A stretch of 64,000 nucleotides of DNA from Lycorma delicatula (Eukaryota > Arthropoda > Insecta > Hemiptera > Fulgoridae). This document shows positions 12,401-24,052 of the stretch, piece by piece; the first letter of the stretch is position 1, and every line of letters begins with the position of its first letter. The notes under the pieces are model-generated. The model had not been told where the DNA came from. It did not search any database and saw nothing but the letters and a program-made list of their open reading frames with translations. A program made the translations under genes and the position numbers. Location: contig NC_134455.1 in the NCBI RefSeq assembly GCF_047948215.1, positions 320,346,147-320,410,146 of the forward strand, written 5' to 3'.

Positions 12401-13880
12401 GATATAAAATATAAATGCAGATTTCTCACACAAGAACATAAGCAATAAACAAATTCTATTCACAAAACTTAATTTTTAGTATTAAGAAAGAATACACTAA
12501 TCTCCGAAACAGCATTTCTTTAATTAAAATAAACAAACACTTCTTCATTAAACAAAAAAAAATATATCCTTTTTACCATAGTTCTACAAATGAAAAAAAA
12601 AATTTACACAATTTCTGCTAAACTAATAACAAGGCAAAATAAATATATGTTCAAGATGAGCCTAGTCTATGAAAATTTAATAAAAACTAACTAGCTGAAT
12701 TACCCGAAGTTCCTTCTGGAATTTGTTTCTCTCTGTAACCAGTATGGAATTTTATGGTAAAAATTATGATAAAAACAGATTTTCTTCAAAATATTATTTT
12801 TTTTATTTTCTTTTTATACTCTGCTTGTTAAGTCACATCATTTATGAAATTTACATTTTATACTGCTAAATTTGCTGAAAATTTGATGAGGCTTTAATTT
12901 TTCTGTAGATATTTTTTACTGTGATAAGAATTAATAAATGATAAAAACACTTTTTCATCAAGAACGAAGCAGGATTCCCAAGAATATTTCAATTTGTGAA
13001 AGTTCCATTAAAATCTCTTTCATGATAATCTTGAATGTAAACAGACTGGTAACTATTTAAAACTGAATAATTTTAATTTCAAATAAAGGTAAAAACAGTA
13101 CACATAGAAAAAAAAATATTGGTTGTAGCAGACAGTCATGTTTACAATATGAATACTGGAGTACGGACTAAAATCAGCGTTGAAGAGTCTGACTTTTAGT
13201 GTACGTGTACTCTTTCTTAAATCAGCAGCTCAAGACAAAGTTAATTAAGATAGATGCTAACTAAACATTTTGATTAATATTTATAAACTGCATAAAATAA
13301 TATAAATAATATTTTTCCCATTTAAATTTAAATAATATTAAAAATATGGAAAAAACTTAATAAACAAAAAAGTACCAATCAAATTCGATAAAACACAATA
13401 AAACAAATATAGTAAGCATGAATTGCATTTTTAAACATGAAGTTAAATATTAGTTACTAAAGAAAACAATTAGCATTATACATCAAAGGAAAGCAAATAC
13501 TGATAATAGAAATAGTGGAAGAAAAAATTATTCTTTAAGGCATGAAAACAAGTGAAGAATTGTAAAAAAAAATATATCAAATTATTGAATGTAACAGCAA
13601 GCCACAGATTTTTCTTACTTAACTTTACTTTTTCAAATTGTAATATCAAAGGTATTTTGTATGATCTTAAAATTGATCCTTAGATTTGTTTCCACTGCAA
13701 GGCTTAATACATTAATGGATAATGTAATCTCATAAATAATGAGATTATTTTAAATATAATAATTGGTTATACTAAAGATGTATTTTCTAATGGTGGTGTA
13801 GATATATTCTCTCTTATAATGGCTTTTCAGTTCAGGCAGACTTGTTCTAGATTCCTTAGCCGAGTTTAATACAGCATTCA
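9424..13880. other. Intron 2 of the ORP gene, left part
   Basis: Mostly featureless AT-rich intron. Around 12690-13080 the sequence CTAGCTGAATTACCCG and what follows resembles the edge of an old dispersed insect repeat, too eroded to classify. No coding sequence is supported. Confidence 0.5.
9712..9778. repeat. Short AT/purine-rich tandem repeat
   Basis: About three imperfect copies of a roughly 24-bp unit built on AAGATAAAGAGTAAAA. The open frame on the opposite strand (9659-9913) is a by-product: its Leu/Phe/Tyr-rich stretch is the repeat translated. Confidence 0.75.
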
Positions 13881-15870
13881 AAAGATCTATAATAAATAAC
13901 CAGTTATTGTTGTACATATTTACAGACACCCTAACAAACTAGGAGCCGTTTCATATGTTTAATGCTTTCCTTACTAGCTTTTTAATTTTGATAAACAGAA
14001 CTGTGATTACTAGTGACTTCAATGTAGACCTGCCGACAACTATTAGATATGACAAGATACTACTGATTTCATTGTAACATCAATGTACCAATGCAAATTA
14101 CAAATAACAATTTTTGAATGGATTTAATGATGAAAAGTTTTTAAACTCTTACCAAATTAATCCTTTTGTTTTAGAAACAAACCTCTCAAACCAAACTGGT
14201 GAATTGATTTGTCATGATGCTACAATTTTGTCATAATGGGAATAACTTTCTGTAGAAACAAAAATGAAGCAAATATTAAAAAGGGGTATAAACAGGGCTG
14301 TATATTGTCATCTATATTTGATCTACTTATATACTCTAATAGAATTAGAGAAGTGAGTGTAGGTGTAAATATTCATGGAGGAAGAATTAACATGTTAACT
14401 GTTACGGATAGGGTACTGAAAGAAAAATTTCACATGTGTATGGCCATAAAACCAAAATACTGGTATGCACTAAAAAAAGGATGACTAGAACAAGAATAAA
14501 ACTCAGAGATGAGACTATTCAGGAAGTGGAAGAGTTTACATATTTGGTAAGTAAAATAACAGGTGATAGAAGAAGCAACAAAGAAATAGTGAATAGAATA
14601 CACCAGGAAAATAATGCCTATAACAAAATCAAAAATCTTTTTACAGCAAATAATATAAGCCTTGATTTGAGAAAACAACTGAGAACATCTATGTGGTGTA
14701 TTGCATTGTATGGTAATGAGTCATGGACAATTGGGGAAGAGGAAAAGAGGAGACTTTTGCCTTTTGAAGTATGGTGTTGCAGAAGGATGATGAAGATAAG
14801 TTGGATGGAAAAAGCATCAAGCGAGGAGATTTAAGAGAGAGAGTTAATGAAGAGAAAAGCTAATCAAGAGTTCTAGAATCTTATTCTTCTAAACAAGAGC
14901 TGATATTAAAAACAGGATTACATATTTTTTGAAATTAAAAAAAAAATTACTGTTTAGATATCTGTTTCAATGACATTTAAGTCGCACTATAAAAATAAGA
15001 AAAAGGGCTGTTATAATAATAGCTTAAAGATATTTTATAGATAGAAGCAGTTGTTACATAGATTTACATTCTATAGATATTAATTTTTACCAGGTACATT
15101 AGTAACTTTAACTTTTTTTAAAAATGTCCATGAAGCAAAGATTTTATTGAATAATAAAATCATAAAAAATATAAAAGAATTTACTGCAATTAAAGATGTT
15201 TTACAATAACCAGATTTACAGGGATATTTCTGATACTTAATATCATTGAATTTCCTTTGGTAATACTTGCAATAATTTAAATTTAAATATAAATGTAGAC
15301 TGCTAAAATTAATTATCTAAAAACAACTACAGTCTACCTATATCAGTGATTATTTCTTTGCAGGATTTTAAATATATTTTTATAAGTTTAAAGCTTTCCA
15401 AAATTTAATCAAATATTTTAAAATATGAATCTGATTATATTACTGACCAATCAACACAATTAATTAATATGTCTTTTGCTGATTGTGAATTTCCACATAG
15501 AATTGTAGTGTTGTCACTCCTATTTATAAGATTGGAGGTAAGCAAGATTTTTGTTTTGCTTACCTTTTCAAAGAAATCTGAAATTCAAAATTTAGCTCAA
15601 TGGTTTTAGGGATATCTATCAAGAAGTATTTCAGAGTTCTACATCCTATTAAGTTCTTTTGGGACATTACCTAATGCTTGGCTGTAAATGTTGATGATGT
15701 AAATGTTTGCTGATGACACTAGGATAACTCTACCTCATAAGGACAAGTTAAATAAAAACTAGAAATGCAGATTGACCCTATTAAACATAAGCATAATGAT
15801 TGCCTTCTGCAAAATGATTGATCAGAGAAGTATAATTTTAATAAATTAGAACAGTTTTAAGATTTTTCAT
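13880..15870 (+). mobile_element. Relic of a Jockey/CR1-like LINE (endonuclease and RT fragments)
   Basis: Two separated fragments look like one old non-LTR retrotransposon. Near 13925-14060 an endonuclease-like stretch reads YRHPNKLG in one frame and then SDFNVDL (14009-14032), matching the GDFNxDL motif of APE-type endonucleases. Near 15600-15720 a reverse-transcriptase-like stretch reads GYLSRSISEF and then MFADDT (15703-15720), the FADD catalytic box, with a good spacer between them. Stops and frameshifts are frequent. An RTE-type fragment sits between the two parts and probably inserted into it. The clade is uncertain because little of the RT is readable. Confidence 0.5.
14226..14860 (+). 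mobile_element. RTE-type LINE fragment (C-terminal RT region)
   Basis: Two overlapping frames encode the later part of a reverse transcriptase. First comes GYKQGCILSSIFDLL (from 14287) with HGGRINML. Then, after a deletion and frameshift that removes the FADD box, come KTKILVCTKKR, EVEEFTYLVSKITGDRRSN, ALYGNESWTIGEEEKRRL and FEVWCCRRMMKISWMEK (up to about 14810). The same arrangement (KQGC, YLGS-like, ALYG-TWTIG, EMWCYRRM-like) occurs in the larger RTE-type elements of this window, so it belongs to the same broad group. It is truncated at both ends and not functional. It appears to be inserted in an older LINE. Confidence 0.8.
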
Positions 15871-16617
15871 ACATAGCCCTCAAATTTTCATAATTTTTAA
15901 TATAAACAAAGAAATGGAGAAAATTATTTGTATACATTTTCAAGTACATTTTTTTTAGTACATTCATTTCCACTCACAATGAATTTTTGTGTTTATAATT
16001 AATGTTTCCAATAGTACACATTCAGATAAAAGAGCAAACTCCTTTGTAAAGTATTCTCTGAATTGTCTGCTAAGTTCATCACACAGAATCATTAAAATTT
16101 GGCAATATTTCACTGCATGCAAAAAATCATTGTTTATAGTGAACTTTTCAAGCATTAGGAAAATGTTCACATTTTATGTTACTGTTATTCGACATCAGAT
16201 TTCATGAAATTAGGTTGTTACCAATAACATAACCTTCTCATTATCAGTGACATAACCACAAAAAAATTACTGAAAGCTGCTGAATAAAAAGCACTGTTGA
16301 TGTAGAAATGAAGAAGTAATAATAAGATAAGAAACATTATTAGATTCTGTACTGTGGTGGATTGCTGAGTTTTACTTTTAGTCTTTAATATAATTAGTAC
16401 AGAGGAAGATATGGATAACAATAAAGTAAAAATTGATTTTACTAAATTAATATTAAATATATATATACATAATTTCTTTACATCATTTATGGACACACTG
16501 TAATTTCTTGTTTGAAAAATCTTTAACTTAAGTTAAAGATACCAACTCATGAAGCTTAAGTTAAAGCTCTTAACATGAAATTCTTCAAAAATCAATTTTG
16601 GTTTTTTGATGTTTTTT
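15871..16617. other. Intronic stretch with one dispersed repeat
   Basis: No coding sequence is supported. Positions 16324-16500 match a second copy at 53075-53250, listed separately. The rest is AT-rich. Confidence 0.5.
16324..16500 (+). repeat. Dispersed repeat, copy 1 (partner at 53075-53250)
   Basis: Shared blocks in the same order are ATAAGAAACATTATTAGATT, TTCTGTACT followed by a GGTGG-rich step, TACTTTTAGT-like, TAGTACAGAGG, and ATATGGA/ATATGAAC. They are followed by AAAATTGATTTTACTAA or AAGAATTGTTTTTGCTAA, and then TTAATAT with a TA/CA dinucleotide run. The copies are roughly 70-75% identical by eye. They encode nothing I recognise. Confidence 0.6.
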
Positions 16618-19571
16618 AATACTTTGAACTCCCTCTATGAATAATGAGACCTTGCCGATGGTGAGGGGGCTTGAGTGCTCAATGATACACAGTAGCTGGG
16701 CCAAAGGTGCAACCATATCAAGAGTGGTATCTGTTGAGAGCCAGACTAGGAATGATTTCTGAAAGAAGGCAGACAGCCTTAACAACGCCTTGTTATAAGG
16801 CCTTAACAACTCTTTCAGTAGTTGTTAAATGACCTTATCAACATCCCTCAATCTTCTGAGTACTGTGCAGCTGAAAGCAATGGAAAACTACAGCTGTTTT
16901 TTTCCCCAAGAAAATATAGTTCTCTGTAGTTTCATTTAACAAAGATGAAGGCACCTTCCTTGGTAAAATATTTTGGAGGTAAACTAATCCCTCGTTCAGA
17001 TCTCTGGGTGGAGACTTCCAAGGAAGGGGTCACCAGAAAATTACAAAATAACATTCTACGAGCCGGATCGTGGAATGTTAGAAGTATAAAAATGTTGGGA
17101 AGTTAGAAAAATTTGGAGGGAAATGGATAGGTTAAATGTGTAGATGTAGTAGCAATTAGCAAGGTTCGGTCAGTTGATTCAACTTTTGGTCAGCTGATTT
17201 TATAATAATTAATTCAGCATCAAATAAAGGGCAGGCAGGAGTAGGTTTCATAATGAACAAGAAGATAGGGAAGAGAGTAAAGTACTTCAAAAAGTTTGGT
17301 GATAGAATCATTATAGAAAGGATAAAATCAAAACCTAAACCAATGATTGTTAACATCTGTATGCCTACACAAGTGCCCATGATGATGATATGATGCAGTA
17401 GAATGTGTATACAAAGAAATTAATAAAGCAATTAAAACACATAAGAGGATGAAAATTTAATAATCATTGGAGATTGGAATGCAAGAATCAGAAAAGGCAA
17501 GGAAGTAAATATTGTGGGTGAATACAGGTTGGGCAAAAGAAATGAAATAAGGGACCAACTTTTACACAAAGTATAATTTTAGTAATTGCCAACACCCAGT
17601 TATATCAGGTAGATATCATGGTTAAACAAAGATTAAGAAATCAACTTGTCGACTACAAAGTATATCCAGGGGCAAATATTGATAGCGACCATAATTTAGT
17701 GATAACGAAATGTAGTTAGGGTTTAAAAACCTGAATAAAAGATGTCAGATGAATTGGTGGAATTTAGAGAAGCTTGAGGAAAAGGAGGTAAAGAAGATTT
17801 TTGAGAAGGACATCAAAAGAGGTCTGAGAAAAACCAATAAGGTAGAAAATATAGAAGAATGGGAGAATGTTAAAAAGGAAATTTTTAAATCAGCAGAAGC
17901 AAACTTGGGCGAAACAAAGAGAAATGGTAGAAAACTTTGGATATCAGTGGATGTATTGCACCTGATGGATGAACGTAGAAAGTATAAGAATGCCAGTGTT
18001 GAAGGTAAAAGGAACTATCCAAAATTAAGAAATACTATAAACAAGAAGTGCAAATTAGCAAACAAAAGAAGAATGGATTAAAGAAAAGTGTTCAGAAGTG
18101 GAAAGAGAAATGATCATTGGTAAAACAAACAGAGCATACAGGAAAGTTATAGAGTATTTAGTGGCACAGAAATTAAAATCTAATGTGTTAAATAAAGATA
18201 GTACACCGATTTATATACAAAAGAAAAGTTCGAGAGGTGGGTGGAATACAATGAAGAGTTACACGCAGGAAATGAATTACAAACTGGTGTTATAAAGGAA
18301 GAAGAGGAAGTCAAAGAAGATATACTGAGATCTGAATTTAATAGAGCATTATAACATTTGAACAGCAGAAAGGCTCCTGGGATAGATCGGATATCAGAAT
18401 TACTGCGCAGTGCAGGTGAGAAAGCCATAGATAAATTATACAAACTGGTGTGAAATATTTATGAAAAGGGGGTTCTATCAGACTTCAAAAAGAGTGATAT
18501 TGTCATAATACCAATGAAAGCAGGAACAGATAAATGGGAAGAATACAGAACAATTAGTTCTATACGTAACTAGAATTGTGTACAGAAGAATTGAGAGGAG
18601 AGTGGAAGAAGTGGTAGAAGACCAATTTGATTTCAGAAAAAGTATAGGGACAAGGGAAGCAATTTTAGCGCTCAGATTAATAGTAGAAGGAAGATTAAAA
18701 AAAAACAAACCAACATACATGCCATTTATAGACTTAGAAAGGGTATTTGATAATGTAGACTGGGATAAAATGTTTAGCATTTTAAAAAGTTTAGGGTTCA
18801 AGTATAGAGACAGAAGAACAATTGCTAACATTTACAGGAACTAGACTGCAACAGTAATAATGAAAGAACATAAGAAAGAAGCCGTAATAAAAAAGGGAGT
18901 TCAACAAGAATGTTCCCTATCCCCATTACTTTTTACATAGAACTAGCAGTTAATGATGTTAAAGAGCAATTTAGATCCAGATTAACAGTGCAAGGTGAAA
19001 AGATAATATGCTACGATTTGCTGATAATATAGCAATTCTAGCCGAGAGTAAAAAAGATTTAGAAGAAACAATGAATGGCATGTATGAAGTCCTACACAAA
19101 AACTACTGCATCAAAATAAGCCAAGAACACAACGAAAGTAATGAAATGTAGTAGAAATATTGTAGATGGACCATTGAATATAAAAATAGGAAGACAAAAA
19201 ATTATAGATGTAGAAGAATTTTGTTATTTGGGAAGTAGAATTACTAAAAGATGGACGAAGTAGGAGTGATATAAAATGCTGAATAACGTAAGCGAAATAA
19301 GCATACAGTCAGAAATATAATTTGCTTAAGATTAATTTAACATCAGGAAAACAGTTTTGAGAGTATATGTTTGGAGTGTAACTTTATATGGAATAAACAC
19401 TTGGACAATCGCAGTACTAACTTCATCTTAGTGTACTCAAAATTCATTTTGTTACATAACCAAATCTTGTAATGTTTACTGTTACTGAAGTTATGTTTAC
19501 AAATTGTTTTTTTTTTTCAAATTTTGGGCCCAAAATAAATAATGAAGGACTTAGGATAACAGGCCTGTTTT

Positions 19572-19772
19572 CTAGCTTTTAACTCTTGGGTACTAGTACT
19601 TATAAATAAAATTGGACTCCTACCGAGTGTCCTTCATTACAAAAAAAAAATGGCCGCAAATCATAAGATTTTGAAAATGTCTCATTTTTGCAGCCCAAAA
19701 ACCACATGTGAGACAGGTGACAAAAATCTGAAATGTTTACAGCAGTAAGTACTTTTTATGTACTTTAAAACC
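19572..19772 (+). repeat. Left arm of long inverted repeat
   Basis: Contains TTTTAACTCT, TACTAGTA, AAAATTGGACT, TCCTTCATTA, GATTTTGAAAATGTCTCATT, CCCAAAAACCAC and GTAAGTACTTTTTATGTACT in this order. It pairs with 21025-21240. Confidence 0.85.
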
Positions 19773-21024
19773 AAATAAAATTTATTTTGTTACTCAAATG
19801 GGTTGACAAGTAGAACCAGTAAGACCTCATTCTTCTTTGGCGTAATGTTGTGACCTCTTCCAGTAATTGATAGAAAAAGCTCTGAAGATGTGAGAATCTT
19901 TAAAATATTTTCCAGTTGAACCCATGCTTGAGATTAACCCTCAATGATTTCTTGAATGAAGTACAGGACCCTGTGGATGGGAAAAGTGTATTCGATATTC
20001 CACTTCATTTTTCATGTACTTTGATTTCAATGACTTCACTTAACCACCACTAGCATCATATAGCAGCAGACATAATTTTTACATTTTGGCTTTGTTAAAT
20101 CTATAAAGCAATGAGAAAATATGTCCTTATGTCCTTCCTACCGATACTAACGTAAATGTTTCTGATTCAGGGGGTCACCTGGACTTTCAGAATACATTTC
20201 GGACTTGTAGGGACATAACTGTGAAAGGCTGTTGTTTCTGGGACTGTTGTGATTACCTGATAATGAGAACCGAGGTATTCTTCACTCTCTTGAACATCTT
20301 TATTACAGCAGAAAATAAATGTTATATTTTTAATATTGCCTTTTCAATAATTGTACATTTCAGATGGTGAAAGAATTCGATTGTTGACTGTCCTTTGAAG
20401 GCTTGCTTCAGACACAGTCCTTTTTAACAGTTCCAATACCTTCACAGTCCTTTTCTATGGTACAATGCAAAAAAAAAAATGCCATTCAGCTGCGATTTCA
20501 AAATCTTCTTGATAGTAGCACAAACTTAAAAAATTTTTTTTTGTTTTTATACTGGGCTGACGAGCCATCAGAAAAATTAAAAATTGTTTAACTTGTGGTA
20601 ACAGTGTTTTTACTCTATTTGTGACTTGCTTAGTATTGTGCTTCAAGTACTCACTAATCACACAGTAGGTTGGCTTTGTAATTTTCCTTCTTTTTTAAAA
20701 TATTTGACGAATGGATGTACTGTGGGATAAGTTTTTGACTAGTGATATGATTGGACTTCATCCTGCATCACAAAAGGAAAATTTTGAGAGAGGTCTTCCA
20801 TTACAATAATTCACCCTCCAACAAGTTTTCCTTTTTAATGTTGAGGAAATTAGCGTGTTTCTTTGCAACAAAATGATGCCTTTTTAGATTATTTAAATTT
20901 TCATTAAGTTCGTACTCTTGAAATGTAAGAATTTGAGTAGTTAGTTCACAGCGGTCAGCAGAAACCTACTGTTTGAAGATAATTTCAGAATCAAAATCAT
21001 CCCAGCTTTCTTGCAGTAATCTTA

Positions 21025-21240
21025 GGTTTTAAAGTACATAAAAAGTACTTACTGCTGTAAACATTTCAAATTTTTACCACCTGGCCCAAAGTGGTTTTTG
21101 GGCCCCAAAAATGAGACATTTTCAAAATCGTACGATTTGCAGTCATTATTTTTTTTTTAATGAAGGATACTTAATAACAGTCCAATTTTTTTATAAGTTC
21201 TACTAGTATCTAAGAGTTAAAACCTAAACAGCTAAAAAAG
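21025..21240 (-). repeat. Right arm of long inverted repeat
   Basis: Reverse complement of the left arm, with the same ordered blocks. On the minus strand it runs straight into the first readable codons of the carried gene (LLQESWDDF). Confidence 0.85.
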
Positions 21241-22092
21241 TGGAATTTTGCCAGAAATCAGCAAAAAGAAACCCAGTCACATAATTGATGAAAATGTTAT
21301 TAATAATTCCAAGATTTTTACCAGAATGATGAGCACAGCCGAATGATCCCAGGCAAGAAGAAGTGTGTCTCTTAAGACAAGGTGACAGGAAGAAAATTAA
21401 TATTCAAAAAAGGCTTATCTTTTGTAACTTAAAAGAACTGTACATAGCCTTCAAAGAATAACATAGTTTAAAAATTGGTTTTTCAAGATTTGCAAATTAA
21501 GACCTAAATTTTGCGGTCTGGCTGGTGGGTTAGGTACTCACTCAGTTTATGTGTGTGTCACCTACCAAAATGTAACTCATGTTATCTGCTCTAAAAATTA
21601 AATTTGATAATAAAATTGTCCTTTCAACCATAGTATGCTGTCACAGTGTGAAAAATGGACATTTTTGGTCCCTACAAGGTTTTCATATACCAAATATCAT
21701 CAAAATCAAAAACAGTGATGCAGTAAAATTTTTGAAAATTTTTTGAATTAAAATGGAATATCTGAATGTTAAAAATCAGATAGATGGATAAAGTGACAAA
21801 TGAAGGTGGTGCGGCAAATTGATGAAAAAAGAAGGATTTGGAAATGTATAGTTAAAAGAAGAGACAGACTTATAGGCCACATATTAAGGCATTCTGGAAT
21901 ATTAGCTTTGATACTGGAAGGACAGGTGGATGGGAAAAATTGTGCAGGCAGGCAATGTTTGGTATATGTAAAACAAATTATTAGGGATGTAGGATGTAAG
22001 GGGGGTATACCAAAATGAAACGACTGGCACTAGATAGGGAATCTTGAGAGAGTTGTATCAAACCAGTCAAATGACTGAAGACAAAAAAAAAT

Positions 22093-22639
22093 ACTTTTAA
22101 GGAGGCTCTTTCACGTGATATTAATAATTGATTAAAAAATATTTATTTTGCTCTAATTTTTTTTTTAATTTATGTTTGTATGGTACTAAGATATCGTTAC
22201 AGTTCTTTTTACACTAAAATCAAACTACCACCCCATTTTTCAGTTTACAACTAAAAGACACCAATATTATTATATGAACAACTAAAAGATAGTAATATTA
22301 TTATAGACAGAAGTGTTTTACAAAATTTGTTGAACTTAGTAAGATTTTTTGAAACAGTAATCACAGTCTAGAATGTTTTGAGAACGCTGATCAATGACTG
22401 GGCATCTCAACAAAAATCACAGTTTCTTGCAATTTCTGTAATAAATTCATTTCTACTTGCATTAGTAAAAAACAATTAAAGGGTATGAAAATATTAGACT
22501 GATGTATTCTATGAGAGCTATAGAGATATAAGAGGAGCTTTTGTGGAAATGTTCAGCTCAATAATGAATTTGCCTTCTCTGCTTACAAGATTTCAACAAT
22601 TTACTAATTTACTTCTAAGCAGTGCTAAAGGTACTTTGG
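22093..22639. other. Intronic stretch without recognisable content
   Basis: AT-rich. A near-repeat of CAACTAAAAGA(C/T)A followed by TATTATTATA occurs twice near 22243-22300. No coding sequence. Confidence 0.5.
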
Positions 22640-23490
22640 CAATCTTTGCTTGTTCATAACAGCTCCATGATGTTCGCTACACTAAATATTTAGGAGATAG
22701 TGAGAGCACGGGATTCAAAAGAGTTACCAAGATGGCTTCCTTATGGACACAAAAAATAAAAAAGCTAGCATGACAGCACATATTGCAAAGTACATGGGTA
22801 CTTGCCTTTGTAATCTATGACAAGAATTAAAAGGAAAAATTCTATCAAATAGGTAGAAGATAAAGTAGGTTTCAAGATAAAGCTATATACAGCTTAGAAA
22901 AATATTATGGTTCGGCCATTCACATAAATGTAGATAATGTGCACAATATGTGGAAAGACATCTATCCAGTATACTTGCATAAAAAATCAAACTAAAATGA
23001 ACCACAACACTTTCTGTGCCTGCAAGGTGAAAATTTGTGGTGCAAGTATAATGAAGATTTGGCCACTGGAGTTCCTTGCAATCACAACAATCTAATACCT
23101 GCAGCTGTCATTGATGCAATAAAGCAAATTATAAGAAAACTATCACAAGACGATCTTTTAAGTAAGTGTGTACATGGGAAGACAAAAAACCGTAATGAAT
23201 GTTTTAATTCTGTTACAAGGTCGAGGATGCCAAAATCAATATATTTGTTGGCTAAAATACACTAGAATTAGGTATTTATGGCACTGTAAACTTTCAACGA
23301 CGGAAATGCCGGAAGGGTGATAGAAAAACTGGGACTGACAGTTGAAAGAAATACACTTGCAAGGTTTTGAACAGTTTGATACACAAATGGTAAGGAAAGC
23401 AGAAAAAGAAGTGGAAAAGTGAAAAAGAGAAGGCTGAGAACAGAAGAATATGACCCAGAAGATGCTAAATACGGAACAGGAATGCACTAA
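22640..23490 (+). pseudogene. Mutator-like transposase-domain protein, decayed
   Basis: Fragments match the family annotated as 'Mutator-like transposase domain-containing protein' in arthropods. In order they are: DVRYTKYLGDSESTGFKRV near 22668-22720, TAHIAKYMGTCLCNL near 22770-22815, then WCKYNEDLATGVPCNHNN (23038-23090), LIPAAVIDAIKQIIRKLS, LLSKCVHGKTKNRNECFNSV (from 23155), FNDGN near 23298, and a charged C-terminal tail ending YDPEDAKYGTGMH (near 23450-23490). The order and the short C-terminal tail agree with the family. A catalytic set cannot be traced because the N-terminal half is missing and there are stops and frameshifts. It lies between the RTE-type LINE and the hAT relic. Confidence 0.75.
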
Positions 23491-23571
23491 GAATATGAGT
23501 TATGTCACTATTTCTTTATTTTTAATATTTACCTAAACTGCATTTTTTAAAAACAGAAGTACACTTTTCTC

Positions 23572-23862
23572 AAAAACTACTACAGCTAGGAAGGTGAAAT
23601 TTTTGCACAGCATGTAAGGCATCTAGTCGTATTTACAGTTTTTTTATAGCATTTTAAATGCAGCAGAAAAATTACAAAAAAATAATATTCACAAAAATTG
23701 ATAAAAAAAGTTACAAAACAATTCTCAAAAATAATTTTGCACAAAACCTATTAAGAGAGTTTTCAGTAAAAAAAAAACTCAGAACATGACTACCTGCTTT
23801 ATATTTTGTGTAAAAATTTCACCTTTCCAGCTGCAATGGATTTTTTTCAAAAACTGTACCTC
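23572..23862. repeat. Inverted repeat downstream of the Mutator-like relic
   Basis: AAGGTGAAATTTTTGCACA (near 23591) is matched in inverse orientation by TGTGTAAAAATTTCACCTT near 23817. The similarity extends outward over about 45 bp on each side, including CAGCTAGGAAGG against the inverse of CCTTTCCAGCTG. It may be the UTR or terminal region of the Mutator-like element. Confidence 0.65.
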
Positions 23863-23928
23863 ACTTTGCCAAATTTAACATGGACGAGATACATGGTACG
23901 TGAGCTCCCTTTAAATAACTTCAGTTAC

Positions 23929-24052
23929 TTAACTATAATTAATAGTTAAAAATGAATCACAACTATAGTTAACCACGAGTACAGTTAATAAACTATAACT
24001 ATAATTTAACTACAGTTAAATAACTTATAATATTAACTATAGTTAAAGGTTA
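23929..24052. repeat. Cluster of AACTATAGTTAA-like palindromes
   Basis: At least six copies or half-copies of TAACTATAGTTA or AACTATAATTAA-type words occur in about 120 bp. The unit is itself a palindrome, so the cluster is symmetric on both strands. It lies between the Mutator-like and hAT relics. Confidence 0.75.

Larger units (their letters stand above)
19572..21240 (-). mobile_element. Candidate DNA transposon with about 200-bp inverted repeats carrying an unnamed protein family
   Basis: Arms at 19572-19772 and 21025-21240 are inverted copies, roughly 80% identical by eye. They share long identical blocks such as GAAATGTTTACAGCAGTAAG followed by TACTTTTTATGTACTTTAAAACC. Between them, on the minus strand, are broken frames of an uncharacterised arthropod protein family: LLQESWDDFDSEIIFKQ near 20990-20940, VAKKHANFLNIKKENLLEGE near 20860-20815, FVMQDEVQSYH near 20770, KKNFLSLCYYQEDFEIAAEW near 20550-20480, and toward 19960 YMKNEVEYRIHFSHPQGP. 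The same family occurs at 55530-56520. The whole lies inside the RTE-type LINE. Exact element ends and target duplication are not clear: about 160 bp (left) and 500 bp (right) of further non-LINE sequence lie outside the arms, and some LINE sequence is lost. Confidence 0.6.
16618..22092 (+). mobile_element. Full-length but inactive RTE-type LINE, split by an insertion (about 19406-21764)
   Basis: A LINE with a single ORF of the kind often misannotated in insects as 'craniofacial development protein 2-like'. The probable 5' UTR covers about 16620-17045. The APE endonuclease starts near 17065 (GSWNVRS) and has GDWNARI near 17468, but the frame is broken. A linker in an open frame (17749-18079) includes NWWNLEKLEEKEVKK. 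The RT has APGIDRISELLRSAGE near 18375, PMKAG, FDFRKSIGTREAILAL (18629 onward) and the catalytic box FADN where FADD is expected (19017-19028). The 3' part continues as ALYG-like then TWTI near 19405, is interrupted by about 2.36 kb of other DNA, and resumes near 21764 (DKVTNEGG, KRRDRLIGHILRHSGI, GRTGG-like). The tail ends CATTTGACTG'A'AGAC then poly(A) at 22092, the same 3' end as the 59346-61925 copy. Confidence 0.85.

Noticed and set aside
18478..18831. 117-codon minus-strand open frame
   Set aside because: Antisense shadow of the RTE-type RT; low complexity.
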